This document shows positions 15,818 through 25,908 of a stretch of 64,000 nt of DNA, one piece after another. This stretch comes from Acidovorax soli (lineage in GTDB: Bacteria; Pseudomonadota; Gammaproteobacteria; Burkholderiales; Burkholderiaceae_C), in assembly GCF_900107605.1 (NCBI RefSeq), contig NZ_FNQJ01000021.1:1-64000 (forward strand). The letters run 5' to 3'. Each line of letters opens with the position of its first letter. Positions within the stretch are counted from its first letter, which is position 1. The notes below the pieces were generated by a model. That model was not told the origin of the DNA. It did no database searches and saw only the letters and a list, made by a program, of their open reading frames with translations. The position numbers and the translations under genes were made by a program.

Positions 15818-17560
15818 ATGAACCAACAAACCCTCTCCGCCTTCATCTGGTCCGTGGCCGACCTGCTGCGCGGCGACTACAAGCAATCCGACTACGGCAA
15901 GGTCATCCTGCCCTTCACCGTGCTGCGCCGCCTCGACTGCGTGCTCGAATCGACCAAGCCCGCCGTGCTGACCGAGTTGGCGGCCAAGCAGGCACAGGAC
16001 GTCAACCCCGAACCCTTCCTGCTGCGCAAGGCGGGGCAGAGTTTCTACAACACCTCCACGCTCGACCTCAAAAAGCTGCTGGGCGACCCCGACCACATCG
16101 CGCAAAACCTGTTCAGCTACGTGCAGGCGTTCTCACCTGCCGTGCGCGACGTGTTCGAGCGCTTTGAATTCCACACCCAGGTCGAGCGGCTGGCCAAGGC
16201 CGGGCTGCTCTACCAGGTGGCAGAAAAGTTCACCCAGATCGACCTGCACCCCGAAGTGGTCAGCAACATGCAGATGGGGCTGGTGTTCGAGGAGCTGATC
16301 CGCAAGTTCGCTGAAATCAGCAACGAGACCGCCGGGGAGCACTTCACCCCGCGTGAGGTCATCCGGCTCATGGTCAACCTCATCTTCATTGAAGACGACG
16401 CCATCCTCAGCAAGCCCGGCGTGGTGCGCACCATTTACGACCCCACGGCGGGCACGGGCGGCATGCTCAGCGTCGCCGGCGAATACCTGGCCGAGCACAA
16501 CCCCCAGGCGCGCCTGACAGTGTTTGGCCAAGAACTCAACCCCGAGTCCTACGCCATCTGCAAGGCCGACATGCTGATCAAAGGCCAGGACGTGGCCAAC
16601 ATCGCCTTTGGCAACACCCTCAGCGACGACGGCCATGCGCACAAGCGGTTCGACTACATGCTCTCCAACCCCCCGTTTGGCGTGGAATGGAAGAAGGTCG
16701 AAAAAGAAGTGCGCAAGGAGCACGAGCAGCAGGGCTACAACGGCCGCTTTGGCCCCGGCCTGCCCCGCGTGAGCGATGGCTCCATGCTGTTTTTGCTGCA
16801 CCTGCTCAGCAAGATGCGCCCCGCGACCGAGGGTGGTAGCCGCTTCGGCATCGTGCTTAACGGCTCGCCGCTGTTCACCGGCGGCGCGGGCAGTGGCGAG
16901 AGCGAAATCCGCCGCTACGTGCTGGAGAACGATCTGTGTGAAGCCATCGTGGGTCTGCCCACCGACATGTTCTACAACACCGGCATCAGCACCTACGTCT
17001 GGATCATCAGCAACCGCAAGCCCGAGGCCCGCAAGGGCAAGGTGCAGCTGATCGACGCCAGCGGCATGTGGCAGAAGATGCGCAAGAGCCTCGGCTCCAA
17101 GCGCAAAGAACTCAGCGACGCCCACATCGAGCGCATCACCCGCCTGTTTGGCGACTTTGCCGAGGCCGAGCACGACGGCAAGCCCATCAGCCGCATCTTC
17201 GACAACGAAGCCTTCGGCTACCACGCCATCACCGTCGAGCGCCCGCTGCGCGATGAAGCGGGCAACGTGGTGCTGGGCCTCAAGGGCAAGCAAAAGGGCA
17301 AACCCCAGCCCGATGCCAGCCTGCGCGACACCGAGAACGTGCCCTACACCGAAGACGTGGCCGAGTATTTCAAGCGTGAGGTGCTGCCCCACGCCCCGGA
17401 CGCCTGGATCGACCCAGAAAAGACCAAGGTGGGCTACGAAATCCCGTTCAACCGGCACTTCTACGTCTTCAAGCCGCCGCGCCCTCTGGCGGAGATTGAT
17501 GCCGATCTCAAGCAAACAACCGACCGCATCCTGGACATGATCAAGGGGCTGTCGGCATGA
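15818..17560 (+). CDS. hsdM: Type I restriction-modification system, methyltransferase subunit HsdM
   Basis: A 580-residue HsdM, the N6-adenine methyltransferase subunit of a type I restriction-modification complex. The N-terminal HsdM helical domain (residues 5-130) precedes the catalytic domain with [10 protein letters not shown] at about 173, SAM-binding DPTAGTGG at 208-215 and catalytic NPPF at 284-287. Length is normal for the family. The stop overlaps the hsdS start by four bases, so M and S are coupled as expected for a complex with two M and one S. Codon use is strongly GC-biased like the chromosome. Confidence 0.96.
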   Translation: MNQQTLSAFIWSVADLLRGDYKQSDYGKVILPFTVLRRLDCVLESTKPAVLTELAAKQAQDVNPEPFLLRKAGQSFYNTSTLDLKKLLGDPDHIAQNLFSYVQAFSPAVRDVFERFEFHTQVERLAKAGLLYQVAEKFTQIDLHPEVVSNMQMGLVFEELIRKFAEISNETAGEHFTPREVIRLMVNLIFIEDDAILSKPGVVRTIYDPTAGTGGMLSVAGEYLAEHNPQARLTVFGQELNPESYAICKADMLIKGQDVANIAFGNTLSDDGHAHKRFDYMLSNPPFGVEWKKVEKEVRKEHEQQGYNGRFGPGLPRVSDGSMLFLLHLLSKMRPATEGGSRFGIVLNGSPLFTGGAGSGESEIRRYVLENDLCEAIVGLPTDMFYNTGISTYVWIISNRKPEARKGKVQLIDASGMWQKMRKSLGSKRKELSDAHIERITRLFGDFAEAEHDGKPISRIFDNEAFGYHAITVERPLRDEAGNVVLGLKGKQKGKPQPDASLRDTENVPYTEDVAEYFKREVLPHAPDAWIDPEKTKVGYEIPFNRHFYVFKPPRPLAEIDADLKQTTDRILDMIKGLSA

Positions 17561-18954
17561 GCTTTCCGAGATACCCGGAGTACAAGGACAGTGGTCAGGA
17601 TTGGCTTGGAACTATTCCGAGCCATTGGACTGTCATGCCATTGGCCAAGATAGCCCTGGGGCCAGGCTCACTTTTCATCGATGGGGACTGGGTCGAGAGC
17701 AAGGACTTGGCGGATGACGGCATTAGGTACATCACGACCGGCAATGTTGGCGAAGGCAGATACAAGGAACAAGGCAGCGGATACATCAGTCAGGCCAAGT
17801 TTGACGAACTGCGATGCACAGAAGTGCTACCCGGCGATGTATTGATCTCGCGTCTCAACCTGCCGATAGGCCGCGCTTGTGTTGTGCCTGATCTGGGTGA
17901 ACGAATCATCACTTCAGTGGATAACGTGATCACCCGCCCGGATAGCGGTTATTCCCGGGCATATCTTGCCTACATGCTTTCAAGTGCATCGCACTTTGCA
18001 AACATGGAGATTTTGGCTCGCGGCACCACCATGCAGCGCATCAGCCGCAGCACTCTCGGGCAAGTCCGATTCGCATTTCCAACTGAAGAACAAACCACCA
18101 TCGCCACCTTCCTCGACCGCGAAACCGCCAAGATCGACGCGCTGGTGGCCGAGCAGGAAAAGCTGATCGGCCTGCTGCAGGAAAAGCGCCAGGCCGTCAT
18201 CTCCCACGCCGTGACCAAGGGGCTGGACCCGAACGTGCCGATGAAGGACTCGGGCGTGGAGTGGCTGGGGGAAGTGCCGGGGCATTGGGAGCCAAAGCGG
18301 CTCAAGTTTCTTGCTTCAAACATCAAAGCTGGCCCGTTTGGCTCTGCATTGACTAAGGATATGTACGTCGGCTCTGGATACAGGGTGTACGGGCAGGAGC
18401 AGGTGATCCCCGGTGATTTTGCTATCGGTGATTACTACATCGACGAGGCCAAGTTTGCAGAGTTGTCCCAGTACGAAACCCGGACAGATGATGTGCTAAT
18501 CAGCTGTGTTGGCACGTTTGGGAAGATTGCCGTTGTGCCAGCGGACGCTGCGCCGGGAATCATCAACCCACGCCTTATTCGCTTGCGTACGGCGAAAGAT
18601 GTCATGCCGCTTTTTCTTGCTGAGGTTCTCAGGAGCACCGTAACCTTCGAGCAGTTCTCGGTTCTCAGTAGGGGCGGTACCATGGACGTAATCAACATCG
18701 GAACGTTAAGCGACATCTGGATTGCACTCCCACCAATAGCCGAGCAATCAGCGATCCTGAACGAAATCACTACGCAGATGGCACGCTTTGACGCGCTGAT
18801 GGCCCAAGCCCAATCCGCCATCACCCTCCTGCAAGAACGCCGCACCGCCCTGATCTCCGCCGCCGTCACCGGCCAAATCGACGTGCGCGGGCTGGCGGGC
18901 GGTGCAAATGCTCCTGATTCAATAGCTGCTAGCGATTATCCAGCAAGCGCTTGA
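17557..18954 (+). CDS. hsdS: Type I restriction-modification system, specificity subunit HsdS
   Basis: A 465-residue specificity subunit with two target-recognition domains. The conserved segment [16 protein letters not shown] starts TRD1, and a second copy ([16 protein letters not shown] near residue 228) starts TRD2. Each TRD is followed by a conserved helical spacer ([20 protein letters not shown], then [20 protein letters not shown]). The TRDs have lower GC than hsdM and hsdR, as expected for domains swapped between strains. The last codons run into a copy of a dispersed intergenic repeat (18920-18965), so the final residues [11 protein letters not shown] are repeat-encoded. Confidence 0.95.
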   Translation: MSFPRYPEYKDSGQDWLGTIPSHWTVMPLAKIALGPGSLFIDGDWVESKDLADDGIRYITTGNVGEGRYKEQGSGYISQAKFDELRCTEVLPGDVLISRLNLPIGRACVVPDLGERIITSVDNVITRPDSGYSRAYLAYMLSSASHFANMEILARGTTMQRISRSTLGQVRFAFPTEEQTTIATFLDRETAKIDALVAEQEKLIGLLQEKRQAVISHAVTKGLDPNVPMKDSGVEWLGEVPGHWEPKRLKFLASNIKAGPFGSALTKDMYVGSGYRVYGQEQVIPGDFAIGDYYIDEAKFAELSQYETRTDDVLISCVGTFGKIAVVPADAAPGIINPRLIRLRTAKDVMPLFLAEVLRSTVTFEQFSVLSRGGTMDVINIGTLSDIWIALPPIAEQSAILNEITTQMARFDALMAQAQSAITLLQERRTALISAAVTGQIDVRGLAGGANAPDSIAASDYPASA

Positions 18955-18965
18955 GGCCAATTTTG
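18920..18965 (-). repeat. Comamonadaceae-type dispersed repeat, copy 1
   Basis: The segment starting AATAGCTGCTAGCGATTATC and ending GAGGCCAATTTTG is, in reverse complement, a relative of the segments at 45990-46043 and 62421-62474. They share a GCCTNNAGCGCTT start and a CGCTNNNAGCTATT end. It overlaps the 3' end of hsdS. I associate this repeat with Acidovorax and relatives from memory. Confidence 0.65.
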
Positions 18966-19301
18966 CTTCAAACCCACCCTATCCCCTTGCCGCATGAAGC
19001 CTTCAAGGCAACCATCGTCGCCTTATGAGCAACAAACAGAACGGACCGCCATAGCGCCCTTGCATGGGCAGATGGGTAGTGAACCGGCGGCCAGGAAACT
19101 GAGAAATAAATCGCCCATCCCCGCATTTCTGAGAAAAATCCCCTGGCGCTGAAAATTCCCCCCGATTGTTCGGGCGCAACGCCGACGCCAAGTTCTGCGG
19201 GCGCTGTCCAGCAAGGCGCCTCCACGCAAACGCCCTCTGACAGCCCTCCTGCTACCATTCAGTCATCTCATTTCCAGACGGTCCCTCACCCAAGGTTTTT
19301 C
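18966..19301. other. Gap between hsdS and the nucleotidyltransferase module
   Basis: This 336-base interval contains no convincing gene on either strand. It presumably carries the promoter for the two-gene module at 19302-20143. No clear terminator is seen. Confidence 0.4.
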
Positions 19302-19616
19302 ATGCAAGCGCCCAACATGCAAGCACGCCAAGGCAAGCAAGCGCAGGACGAAGCGCTGCGGTCCTTGCACCGCTATGTCTACGAGCAGCTGCAGTCAGAC
19401 CGCAAGGATGAGATCCTGCAACATGCGCGCCAGCGCATCGGGCTGTGGAAACAGGGCCGCCTGTGCAGCGATTACTACATCCGGTTTTGGTCTGGTGTGG
19501 TGAGCTCGGGCGACAGTGCTGTTTACAAGCAGAAAGTGCTGGAAGCGTCGGAGCGCCGCTCGCTGGGAATGATGCAGAACACGCCCTTTTCGTTCTTGCT
19601 GCGGGAATTGCGTTGA
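19302..19616 (+). CDS. Small protein paired with a nucleotidyltransferase-like gene
   Basis: A 104-residue charged, helical protein that I do not recognise (central part RQRIGLWKQGRLCSDYYIRFW). A second ATG 12 bases in is equally plausible as start. Its stop codon overlaps the TTG start of the next gene, so the pair is translationally coupled, as in toxin-antitoxin modules. By position it would be the antitoxin or regulator of the nucleotidyltransferase-fold partner. This role is inference. Confidence 0.6.
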   Translation: MQAPNMQARQGKQAQDEALRSLHRYVYEQLQSDRKDEILQHARQRIGLWKQGRLCSDYYIRFWSGVVSSGDSAVYKQKVLEASERRSLGMMQNTPFSFLLRELR

Positions 19617-20143
19617 ACCGCGAACAGCTTCATGCACTGCTGACGCAGGCCAAAGCCATCGTTCACCACACAGACTTCGTGATCGTTGGCTCGCTCTCCA
19701 TCCTGGGCGCCGTCAGCGACCCACCCCGCACGATGGTGATGTCCATTGATGTGGATACCTATCTGAAGAACGACCCCCAGCGCACCTACGAACTGGCCCA
19801 GGCACTGGGCCAGGGCTCTGTGTTCGAGGATGAATTCGGTTATTACCTGGACCCGGTATCCCCCAGCCTGCCCTCGTTCCCGGAGGGGTGGCAGGAGAGG
19901 TTGATTCCGCTGGATTTCGGTGACGTGAAGGCTTTTTTTGTGCAGCCTGACGATGTGGCAGTTTCCAAGTACATGCGCGGCGAAGAACGCGACCTGCGTT
20001 GGCTGCTCGCTGGCCTGAAAAGTGGGCTCCTCGACATGCACACCATTGAACGTCGGATTGCGAGCGCACCGGCATTGGAAGGGGAGCTGCCCGCTGCCCG
20101 CAAAAGGATGGCGCGGCATCGCAAGGCATTGAAGCTCACCTGA
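19613..20143 (+). CDS. Nucleotidyltransferase-fold protein (DUF6036/AbiEii-like), possible toxin
   Basis: A 176-residue protein beginning at a TTG that overlaps the preceding stop (TTGA); no in-frame ATG gives a complete domain. Residues 15-50 show a polymerase-beta-type nucleotidyltransferase signature: VGSLSILG followed by the acidic MSIDVDTYL. The C-terminal part (PDDVAVSKYMRGEERDL) also fits this superfamily, which includes AbiEii-type toxins and DUF6036 proteins. It lies inside a type I restriction locus between hsdS and hsdR, a site often used by extra defence genes. Toxin activity is not shown by the sequence alone. Confidence 0.7.
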   Translation: MNREQLHALLTQAKAIVHHTDFVIVGSLSILGAVSDPPRTMVMSIDVDTYLKNDPQRTYELAQALGQGSVFEDEFGYYLDPVSPSLPSFPEGWQERLIPLDFGDVKAFFVQPDDVAVSKYMRGEERDLRWLLAGLKSGLLDMHTIERRIASAPALEGELPAARKRMARHRKALKLT

Positions 20144-20226
20144 CCCCCGCTGAATCCAAGGCCAGGCATGGAGTGCAGTCACGGTGTCCCCATGAGACAA
20201 ACAGCATCGGAAGGAACCTGCAGCCC

Positions 20227-23200
20227 ATGAGCTTGCACAACGAAATCGCGTTCGAGACCGACATCTGCAACCACCTGGCAGCGCAGGGCTGGCTCTATGG
20301 TGAACCAGGCACCGAGGGCGACGCCAGCGGCTACGACACCCCCCGCGCCCTGTACCCCGCCGACCTGCTGGCCTGGGTGCAGGCCACGCAGCCGCAAGCC
20401 TGGGAGGCGCTGGTCAAGAACCACGGCGCAGCGGCCCCGGCCATGCTGCTGGACCGCCTGCGCAAGGCGCTGGACGACCGGGGCACGCTCGAAGTGCTGC
20501 GCGTGGGCATCGACCTGCTGGGGCTTAAAAGCCCGCTGAAGCTGGCGCAGTTCAAGCCCGCGCTGGCGATGAACCCCGACCTGCAGGCGCGCTACGCCGC
20601 CAACCGCCTGCGCGTGGTGCGGCAGTGCCGCACCGGGCATGACGACATCATCGACCTGGTGCTGTTCTTGAACGGCATCCCCGTGGCCACGGCGGAAATC
20701 AAAACCGACTTCACGCAGGACATGAACGCGGCGGTGGACCAGTACCGCTTTGACCGCATCCCCAAACCCAAGGGCCGGCCGTTTGCCGAGCCGTTGCTGG
20801 ACTTTCCGCGGGGTGCGCTGGTCCACTTTGCCGTGAGCAACCGCACGGTGATGATGGCCACGCGCCTGCTTGGGCCCGCCACGCGCTTTCTGCCCTTCAA
20901 CCAGGGCGACCACGGCGGCGCGGGCAACCCGCCCAACCCCGCAGGGCATCGCACCGCCTACCTGTGGGAGCAGGTGTGGCAGCGCGACAGCTGGCTGGAG
21001 ATCATTGGCCGCTACCTCGTCACCCAGCGCGACAGCAAGAAGAAGGTGACGGGCTTCATCTTCCCGCGCTACCACCAGCTCGATGCCACGCGCAAGCTGC
21101 AAGCGGCCGTGCTGGCCGAGGGCGCCGGGCACAAGTACCTGATCCAGCACAGCGCGGGATCGGGCAAGACCAATTCGATTGCCTGGACGGCGCACTTTCT
21201 GGCCGACCTGCACGATGCCGACAACCACAAGCTGTTTGACAGCGTGCTGGTGGTGAGCGACCGCAACGTGCTCGATGCGCAGCTGCAAGAGGCCATCTTC
21301 GACTTCGAGCGCACCAAGGGCGTGGTGGCCACCATCAAGGGCGAAGGCGGCAGCAAAAGCGGCGAGCTGGCCGAGGCGCTGGGCGGCAGCAAGAAGATTG
21401 TGGTTTGCACCATCCAGACCTTTCCGTTCGCCCTCAAGGCCGTGCAGGAGCTGGCCGCCACCCAGGGCAAGCGCTTTGCCGTGATTGCCGACGAAGCGCA
21501 CAGCAGCCAGACGGGCGAAGCTGCAGCCAAGCTCAAGCAGTTGCTGAGCGCCGAAGAACTCAAAGACCTGGCAGATGGTGGCGAGGTCAGCACCGAAGAC
21601 CTGCTGGCCGCGCAGATGGCAGCCCGGGCCAACGACACCGGCATCACGTATGTGGCCTTCACCGCCACGCCCAAATCCAAAACACTGGAGCTGTTTGGCC
21701 GCCGCCCCAACCCCGAGCAGCCCGCCGGGCCAGGCAACCTGCCCGCACCGTTCCACATCTACAGCATGCGCCAGGCCATCGAAGAGGGCTTCATCCTCGA
21801 CGTGCTGAAGAACTACACGCCCTACAAGCTGGCCTTCAAGCTGGCGAACGAGGGCAAAGAGTGGGACGAGAAGCAGGTCGAGCGCAGCGAGGCCATGAAG
21901 GGCCTGATGCGCTGGGTGCGCCTGCACCCCTACAACATCAGCCAGAAGGTGGCGGTGGTGGTGGAGCACTTCCGCGAGAACGTGCAGCCCCTGCTGAGCG
22001 GCCACGCCAAGGCCATGGTGGTGGTGGGCAGCCGCCAGGAGGCCGTGCGCTGGCAGCTGGCCATGCAGAGCTACATCCAGGACAACGGCTACCAACTGGG
22101 AGCGCTGGTAGCGTTCTCGGGCGAGGTGAACGACCCGCAGAGCCTGCCCGACCCGGTGACGGAAAACAGCATTCAGCTGAACCCGAATCTCAAGGGCCGC
22201 GACATGCGCGAGGCGTTTGCCACCGACGAATACCAAGTATTGCTGGTGGCCAACAAGTTCCAGACCGGGTTTGACCAGCCCCTGCTGTGCGGCATGTACT
22301 TGGACAAGCGCCTGGGCGGCATTCAGGCGGTGCAAACACTGAGCCGCCTGAACCGGGCCTACAGCGGGCCATTCGGTGTGAAGGACACCACCTATATCAT
22401 GGACTTCGTGAACGAGCCGGACGACGTTCTGGCTGCGTTCAAAACCTATTACGAAACCGCCGAACTGGCCGGGGTGACCGACCCGCACCTGGTTTATGAC
22501 CTGCGCGCCAAGCTCGATGCCTCGGGCCACTACGACGAGTTCGAGGTCGAGCGCGTGGTGCTGGCCGAGTTGAACCCCAAGGCCACGCAGGCCATGCTGG
22601 TGGCCGCCATCGAGCCCGTGGCCGACCGGCTGCTCAAACGCTACAAGGCGGCGCGGCAAAAACAACAGGATGCAGAGGGCAGCGCCATTGCAGATGGCCC
22701 GGCAGCGCAGCAGGCAAAGGATGAGCTCGCGGCCCTTGTCCTGTTCAAGCGCGACCTGGGCACCTTCGTGCGCGTGTACGCCTTCCTGGGCCAAGTATTC
22801 GACTACGGCAACACCGCCATCGAAAAGCGCGCCATCTTCTTCAAGCGCCTGCTGCCCCTGCTGGACTTCGGCCGGGAGCGCGAAGGGGTGGACCTGTCGA
22901 AGGTGGTGCTGACCCACCACCGGCTGAAGGAGCAAGGCCAGCGCAGCCTGGCGCTGCACGACACCGACGGCGACTACAAGCTGCAGCCCCTGACCGACAC
23001 CGGCGCGGGCGCGGTGCAGGACAAGATGAAAGTGCTGCTATCAGAGATCGTTGCCAAGGTGAACGACCTGTTCGACGGCGAACTCAGCGACGACGACCGG
23101 CTGGTGTATGTGAACCACGTCAAAGGCAAACTGCTGGAGTCCGACATCCTGGTGCAACAGGCCAGCAACAACAGCAAGGGCCAGTTCGACAACTCACCCG

Positions 23201-23379
23201 ACCTGGACAGCGCACTGACCGACGCCATCATCGACGCCTTTGATGCCTACACCACCATGAGCAAACAGGCGCTGGACAGCGAGCGGGTGCGCTCCGGGCT
23301 CAAGGCCATCTTGCTGGGGCCGGCGCAGTTGTATGAGGTGTTGAGGGAGCGGGGGGGCAACAGATTCAATGCTCAGTAG
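20227..23379 (+). CDS. hsdR: Type I restriction enzyme, restriction and translocation subunit HsdR
   Basis: A 1050-residue HsdR, the ATP-driven translocase and endonuclease of the type I complex. The N-terminal nuclease domain has Asp143 and the E157-x-K159 motif. The SF2 helicase motor has Walker A GSGKT at 311-315 and a DEAH box at 422-425. An Arg-rich motif VI region (LSRLNRA) follows near residue 710 and a helical C-terminal domain contacts M. The ATG at 20227 is chosen because homology starts at MSLHNEIAFE. Length is normal. Together with hsdM and hsdS this is a complete restriction system. Confidence 0.95.
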   Translation: MSLHNEIAFETDICNHLAAQGWLYGEPGTEGDASGYDTPRALYPADLLAWVQATQPQAWEALVKNHGAAAPAMLLDRLRKALDDRGTLEVLRVGIDLLGLKSPLKLAQFKPALAMNPDLQARYAANRLRVVRQCRTGHDDIIDLVLFLNGIPVATAEIKTDFTQDMNAAVDQYRFDRIPKPKGRPFAEPLLDFPRGALVHFAVSNRTVMMATRLLGPATRFLPFNQGDHGGAGNPPNPAGHRTAYLWEQVWQRDSWLEIIGRYLVTQRDSKKKVTGFIFPRYHQLDATRKLQAAVLAEGAGHKYLIQHSAGSGKTNSIAWTAHFLADLHDADNHKLFDSVLVVSDRNVLDAQLQEAIFDFERTKGVVATIKGEGGSKSGELAEALGGSKKIVVCTIQTFPFALKAVQELAATQGKRFAVIADEAHSSQTGEAAAKLKQLLSAEELKDLADGGEVSTEDLLAAQMAARANDTGITYVAFTATPKSKTLELFGRRPNPEQPAGPGNLPAPFHIYSMRQAIEEGFILDVLKNYTPYKLAFKLANEGKEWDEKQVERSEAMKGLMRWVRLHPYNISQKVAVVVEHFRENVQPLLSGHAKAMVVVGSRQEAVRWQLAMQSYIQDNGYQLGALVAFSGEVNDPQSLPDPVTENSIQLNPNLKGRDMREAFATDEYQVLLVANKFQTGFDQPLLCGMYLDKRLGGIQAVQTLSRLNRAYSGPFGVKDTTYIMDFVNEPDDVLAAFKTYYETAELAGVTDPHLVYDLRAKLDASGHYDEFEVERVVLAELNPKATQAMLVAAIEPVADRLLKRYKAARQKQQDAEGSAIADGPAAQQAKDELAALVLFKRDLGTFVRVYAFLGQVFDYGNTAIEKRAIFFKRLLPLLDFGREREGVDLSKVVLTHHRLKEQGQRSLALHDTDGDYKLQPLTDTGAGAVQDKMKVLLSEIVAKVNDLFDGELSDDDRLVYVNHVKGKLLESDILVQQASNNSKGQFDNSPDLDSALTDAIIDAFDAYTTMSKQALDSERVRSGLKAILLGPAQLYEVLRERGGNRFNAQ

Positions 23380-23762
23380 CCATGTCTTGCGCTCGTGAAA
23401 CGCTACTAGGCTCAGTGGAGTTGATTTCTATGGGGCTGGCAGGTGATGGCCAAGAGCAAGCTTCATGTCTTACGGGCGAACTTCCGCTTCAGGCTGACTG
23501 CCGTCACCTTCGGTGTACGACTCAATGATCGCTGATACACACACAGCTGACGCTGAACCGATTGCGGATCGAACGCCGGGTCCTCCTGCAGGACAAGCAC
23601 TGAGTAGGGGACGCACGGGACACCGCTAACTTCGAGAAGCAGTGCAACACTAGCGTTGGCTGCCGGAAATGTGTCCGAATCCCCAAATTGTCTGCTGCGC
23701 CAGGCAGCAGCGATCAGCTCCAAGGAGAGTCAGCGCCCTTGCCGTCGACTCAGACACTCGCA
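23380..23762. other. Gap between hsdR and the cobalamin operon
   Basis: This 383-base interval has lower GC than its neighbours. An open frame of 86 codons on the minus strand (23463-23723) has no ribosome site or motif I recognise and is not called. This is the junction between the plus-strand defence locus and the end of the minus-strand cobalamin operon. Confidence 0.4.
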
Positions 23763-24509
23763 TCATTCTTCAAATGACGGGCTCAGTCGCACCGTTTCGC
23801 CAATGATCAGCAAGCCCGGTCGAGGACCGTAGGGGGGAGCGATCTCGACCAAGCGGCGCAATGGGTGGGCCAGAACGGACTGTGTGGGTCGGGCACCGTC
23901 CTGGACGATGGCCGCGGGTGTGTCGGGCGGCAGCCCGTGGGCGATCAAGGCCTGGGCAATCTGCGCCAGACGCTGAACGCCCATGTAGAACACCCGGGTC
24001 TGCCCCGCACCCGCCAGGGCTTGCCAGTCGTGACTGGCCTGGTCGTCCGCCAGATGGCCGGGCAGAAACACGCAGCTGGCTGCAAGGTGGCGGTGAGTCA
24101 GCGGAATGCCAGCCGCGGCGGAGCAGCCGCTGGCGGCTGTCACACCGGGCACCACCTCGAATGCAATGCCGGCCGCCTGCAGCGCCAGCACTTCCTCGCC
24201 ACCACGTCCGAACACATAGGGGTCACCACCTTTGAGGCGAACGACGCGCAGGCCCTGGCGCGCATGCCCCACCAGCAGGTCATGAATCTCTTCCTGCGGG
24301 ACCGCGTGGTGTCCCAGCGCCTTGCCCACGTACACACGCCGGGCGGCGGCCGGGATCAGCGCCAGCACATCCTCGGCGATCAGCCGATCGTGCACCACCA
24401 CTTGGGCCTGTTTCAGCCGGTTCAGCGCGCGCAGCGTCATCAGGTCGGCCGGTCCCGGCCCGGCGCCAACGATGCAGACCGAGCCCGCAGCCGGCGTCTC
24501 ACTCACCAT
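23763..24509 (-). CDS. cobA: Uroporphyrinogen-III C-methyltransferase (SUMT)
   Basis: A 248-residue SAM-dependent methyltransferase that makes precorrin-2 from uroporphyrinogen III, the entry step into corrinoid synthesis. It shows the family signature VGAGPGPADLMTLRAL at the N-terminus, LKGGDPYVFGRGGEE near residue 92 and VPGVTAASGCSAAAGIPLTHR near residue 118. It is the single-domain type, without the CysG dehydrogenase part. It is the last gene of the cobalamin operon and overlaps the ferredoxin-like gene by 11 bases. Confidence 0.95.
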   Translation of the reverse strand: MVSETPAAGSVCIVGAGPGPADLMTLRALNRLKQAQVVVHDRLIAEDVLALIPAAARRVYVGKALGHHAVPQEEIHDLLVGHARQGLRVVRLKGGDPYVFGRGGEEVLALQAAGIAFEVVPGVTAASGCSAAAGIPLTHRHLAASCVFLPGHLADDQASHDWQALAGAGQTRVFYMGVQRLAQIAQALIAHGLPPDTPAAIVQDGARPTQSVLAHPLRRLVEIAPPYGPRPGLLIIGETVRLSPSFEE

Positions 24510-24849
24510 CGATGACCCCCGGTCCCTGGTGGAACACCAGATCGGCGACTACCTGTCCGCCCACCAGGTGCTGCCCGATGATGCGGTCCATGTTGTCGGG
24601 GGTCACGCCGTGGTACCAGGTGCCGTCGGGCTGCACGCACAGGATGGGGCCGCCCTTGCAGGCAGCAAAACAGCTCACGCGGCTGCGCTTGACGCGAAGC
24701 GCGCCTTCGTTCAGCCCGGCGGCCTTGAACTTCTCGCCCAGGCTGTCGAACAGCACCTGCGCCGCGCCGTCCTGCGTGCAGCGCGTGCCGGTGCAGACCA
24801 GCAGGTGCCGGCGGTAGTCGCCGATGCGGGGTTTTTCTGTGCTGCTCAT
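24499..24849 (-). CDS. Thioredoxin-like [2Fe-2S] ferredoxin in the cobalamin operon
   Basis: A 116-residue protein with four Cys in the thioredoxin-like ferredoxin pattern (Cys19, Cys24, Cys60, Cys64; the last pair in SCFAACKGG). Such ferredoxins recur in cobalamin clusters of proteobacteria next to cobJ or cobA. They may supply electrons for ring contraction or cobalt reduction, but the partner is not established. It overlaps cobJ by four bases and cobA by 11, so it is certainly co-translated. Confidence 0.85.
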   Translation of the reverse strand: MSSTEKPRIGDYRRHLLVCTGTRCTQDGAAQVLFDSLGEKFKAAGLNEGALRVKRSRVSCFAACKGGPILCVQPDGTWYHGVTPDNMDRIIGQHLVGGQVVADLVFHQGPGVIDGE

Positions 24850-25865
24850 GCCTCGGTCTCCTCTGTGCCGGCCTCGGCCGGTGCGTGTGCATCGGGCGCC
24901 GCCAGCACCTGTGCGATGTAGTCGGCGGGCAGGCGGTGTCGGCTGGCGAGTTCGACCAGTCCCGCGCCGGCTGCGTGCTCGGCCCGCAGCCCCTCGATCC
25001 AGCCCAGCAGGCCACTGGAGAGCGAGCGGCCGGCCTTCTCGCCTTCGCGGGTCTCGAAGCCCTGGCCCACGTCGTATTTGTTGGCGTAACCGCGCGGGGT
25101 GACCATCAGCCCCTCGCGCAGGAAGGTGCTGCTGTTGCCGATCAGCACGGTGCTGAGCATGCCGATCTCCTGTTCGGCCATCTGGTCCAGGGTGGTGTGC
25201 ACGATGTGCTGGCGGCGCCGGTAAGCGCTCTTGACGATCGCCACCGGCGTGTCCGCCCGGCGGTGGCGCAGGAACAGGCGCTGCGCCTCGACGATCTGGC
25301 GCGTGCGGCGCCCGCTCTTTGGGTTGTAAAGCGCCACCACGAAGTCGGCCGCGGCGGCGGCGTCCAGGCGCCGGGCGATCACCGGCCAGGGCGTCAGCAG
25401 GTCGGACAGCGAGATGGAGCAGAAGTCGTGCGTCAGCGGCGCGCCGACCAGGGCCGCGCAGGCGTTGATGGCCGACGCGCCGGGCACGATCTCCACCGCC
25501 ACATGGTCCTCCGGCGTCCAGCCGGCCTGGAACAGCACCTCGTAGGTCGGGCCGGCCATGCCGTAGACGCCGGCGTCGCCCGACGAGATCAGCGCCACCT
25601 TCTTGCCGGCGCGGGCCGCGGCCAGCGCGTGCACGGCGCGGTCCAGCTCTTCGGTCATGCCCTTGCGCACGACTTCCTTGCCGTCCAGCAGGTCGGCCAC
25701 CAGCTTGATGTAGGTGACGTAGCCAACCACCACGTCGGCCTCGGCGATGGCGGCGCGCGCGCGGGCGGTCATGTGGTCGGTATGGCCGGGGCCGATGCCC
25801 ACCAGGCTGATGCGGCCGGTGGTGCCCGCGTTGCGCGGGGCAGTGACGGGGGTGTCTGTGGTCAT
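24846..25865 (-). CDS. cobJ: Precorrin-3B / cobalt-precorrin-3 C17-methyltransferase with C-terminal extension
   Basis: A 339-residue CobJ/CbiH methyltransferase, which methylates C17 and contracts the macrocycle. The tetrapyrrole methylase core covers residues 18-265: SLVGIGPGHTDHMT, SSGDAGVYGMAG at about 94-105, VPGASAINACAALVGAPLTHDF and LYNPKSGRRT. About 75 residues follow the core, more than in the shortest CbiH enzymes; they form helices of unknown role. As cbiX and cbiD are present, the substrate is probably the cobalt form. It overlaps the ferredoxin-like gene, and the cobE-bluB fusion ends 43 bases upstream. Confidence 0.92.
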   Translation of the reverse strand: MTTDTPVTAPRNAGTTGRISLVGIGPGHTDHMTARARAAIAEADVVVGYVTYIKLVADLLDGKEVVRKGMTEELDRAVHALAAARAGKKVALISSGDAGVYGMAGPTYEVLFQAGWTPEDHVAVEIVPGASAINACAALVGAPLTHDFCSISLSDLLTPWPVIARRLDAAAAADFVVALYNPKSGRRTRQIVEAQRLFLRHRRADTPVAIVKSAYRRRQHIVHTTLDQMAEQEIGMLSTVLIGNSSTFLREGLMVTPRGYANKYDVGQGFETREGEKAGRSLSSGLLGWIEGLRAEHAAGAGLVELASRHRLPADYIAQVLAAPDAHAPAEAGTEETEA

Positions 25866-25908
25866 GTCGTTCCTTGGGACGGGCGGGGGTTCAATGGCAA
25901 GGCCGCGG

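Noticed and set aside
20179-22959. A 926-codon open frame on the minus strand opposite hsdR
   Set aside because: It is a mirror of the hsdR codon bias, with a Leu/His/Gln-rich product and no motif or ribosome site.
23463-23723. An 86-codon minus-strand frame between hsdR and cobA
   Set aside because: No ribosome site, no recognised motif and no operon context; kept only as a note in the gap entry.
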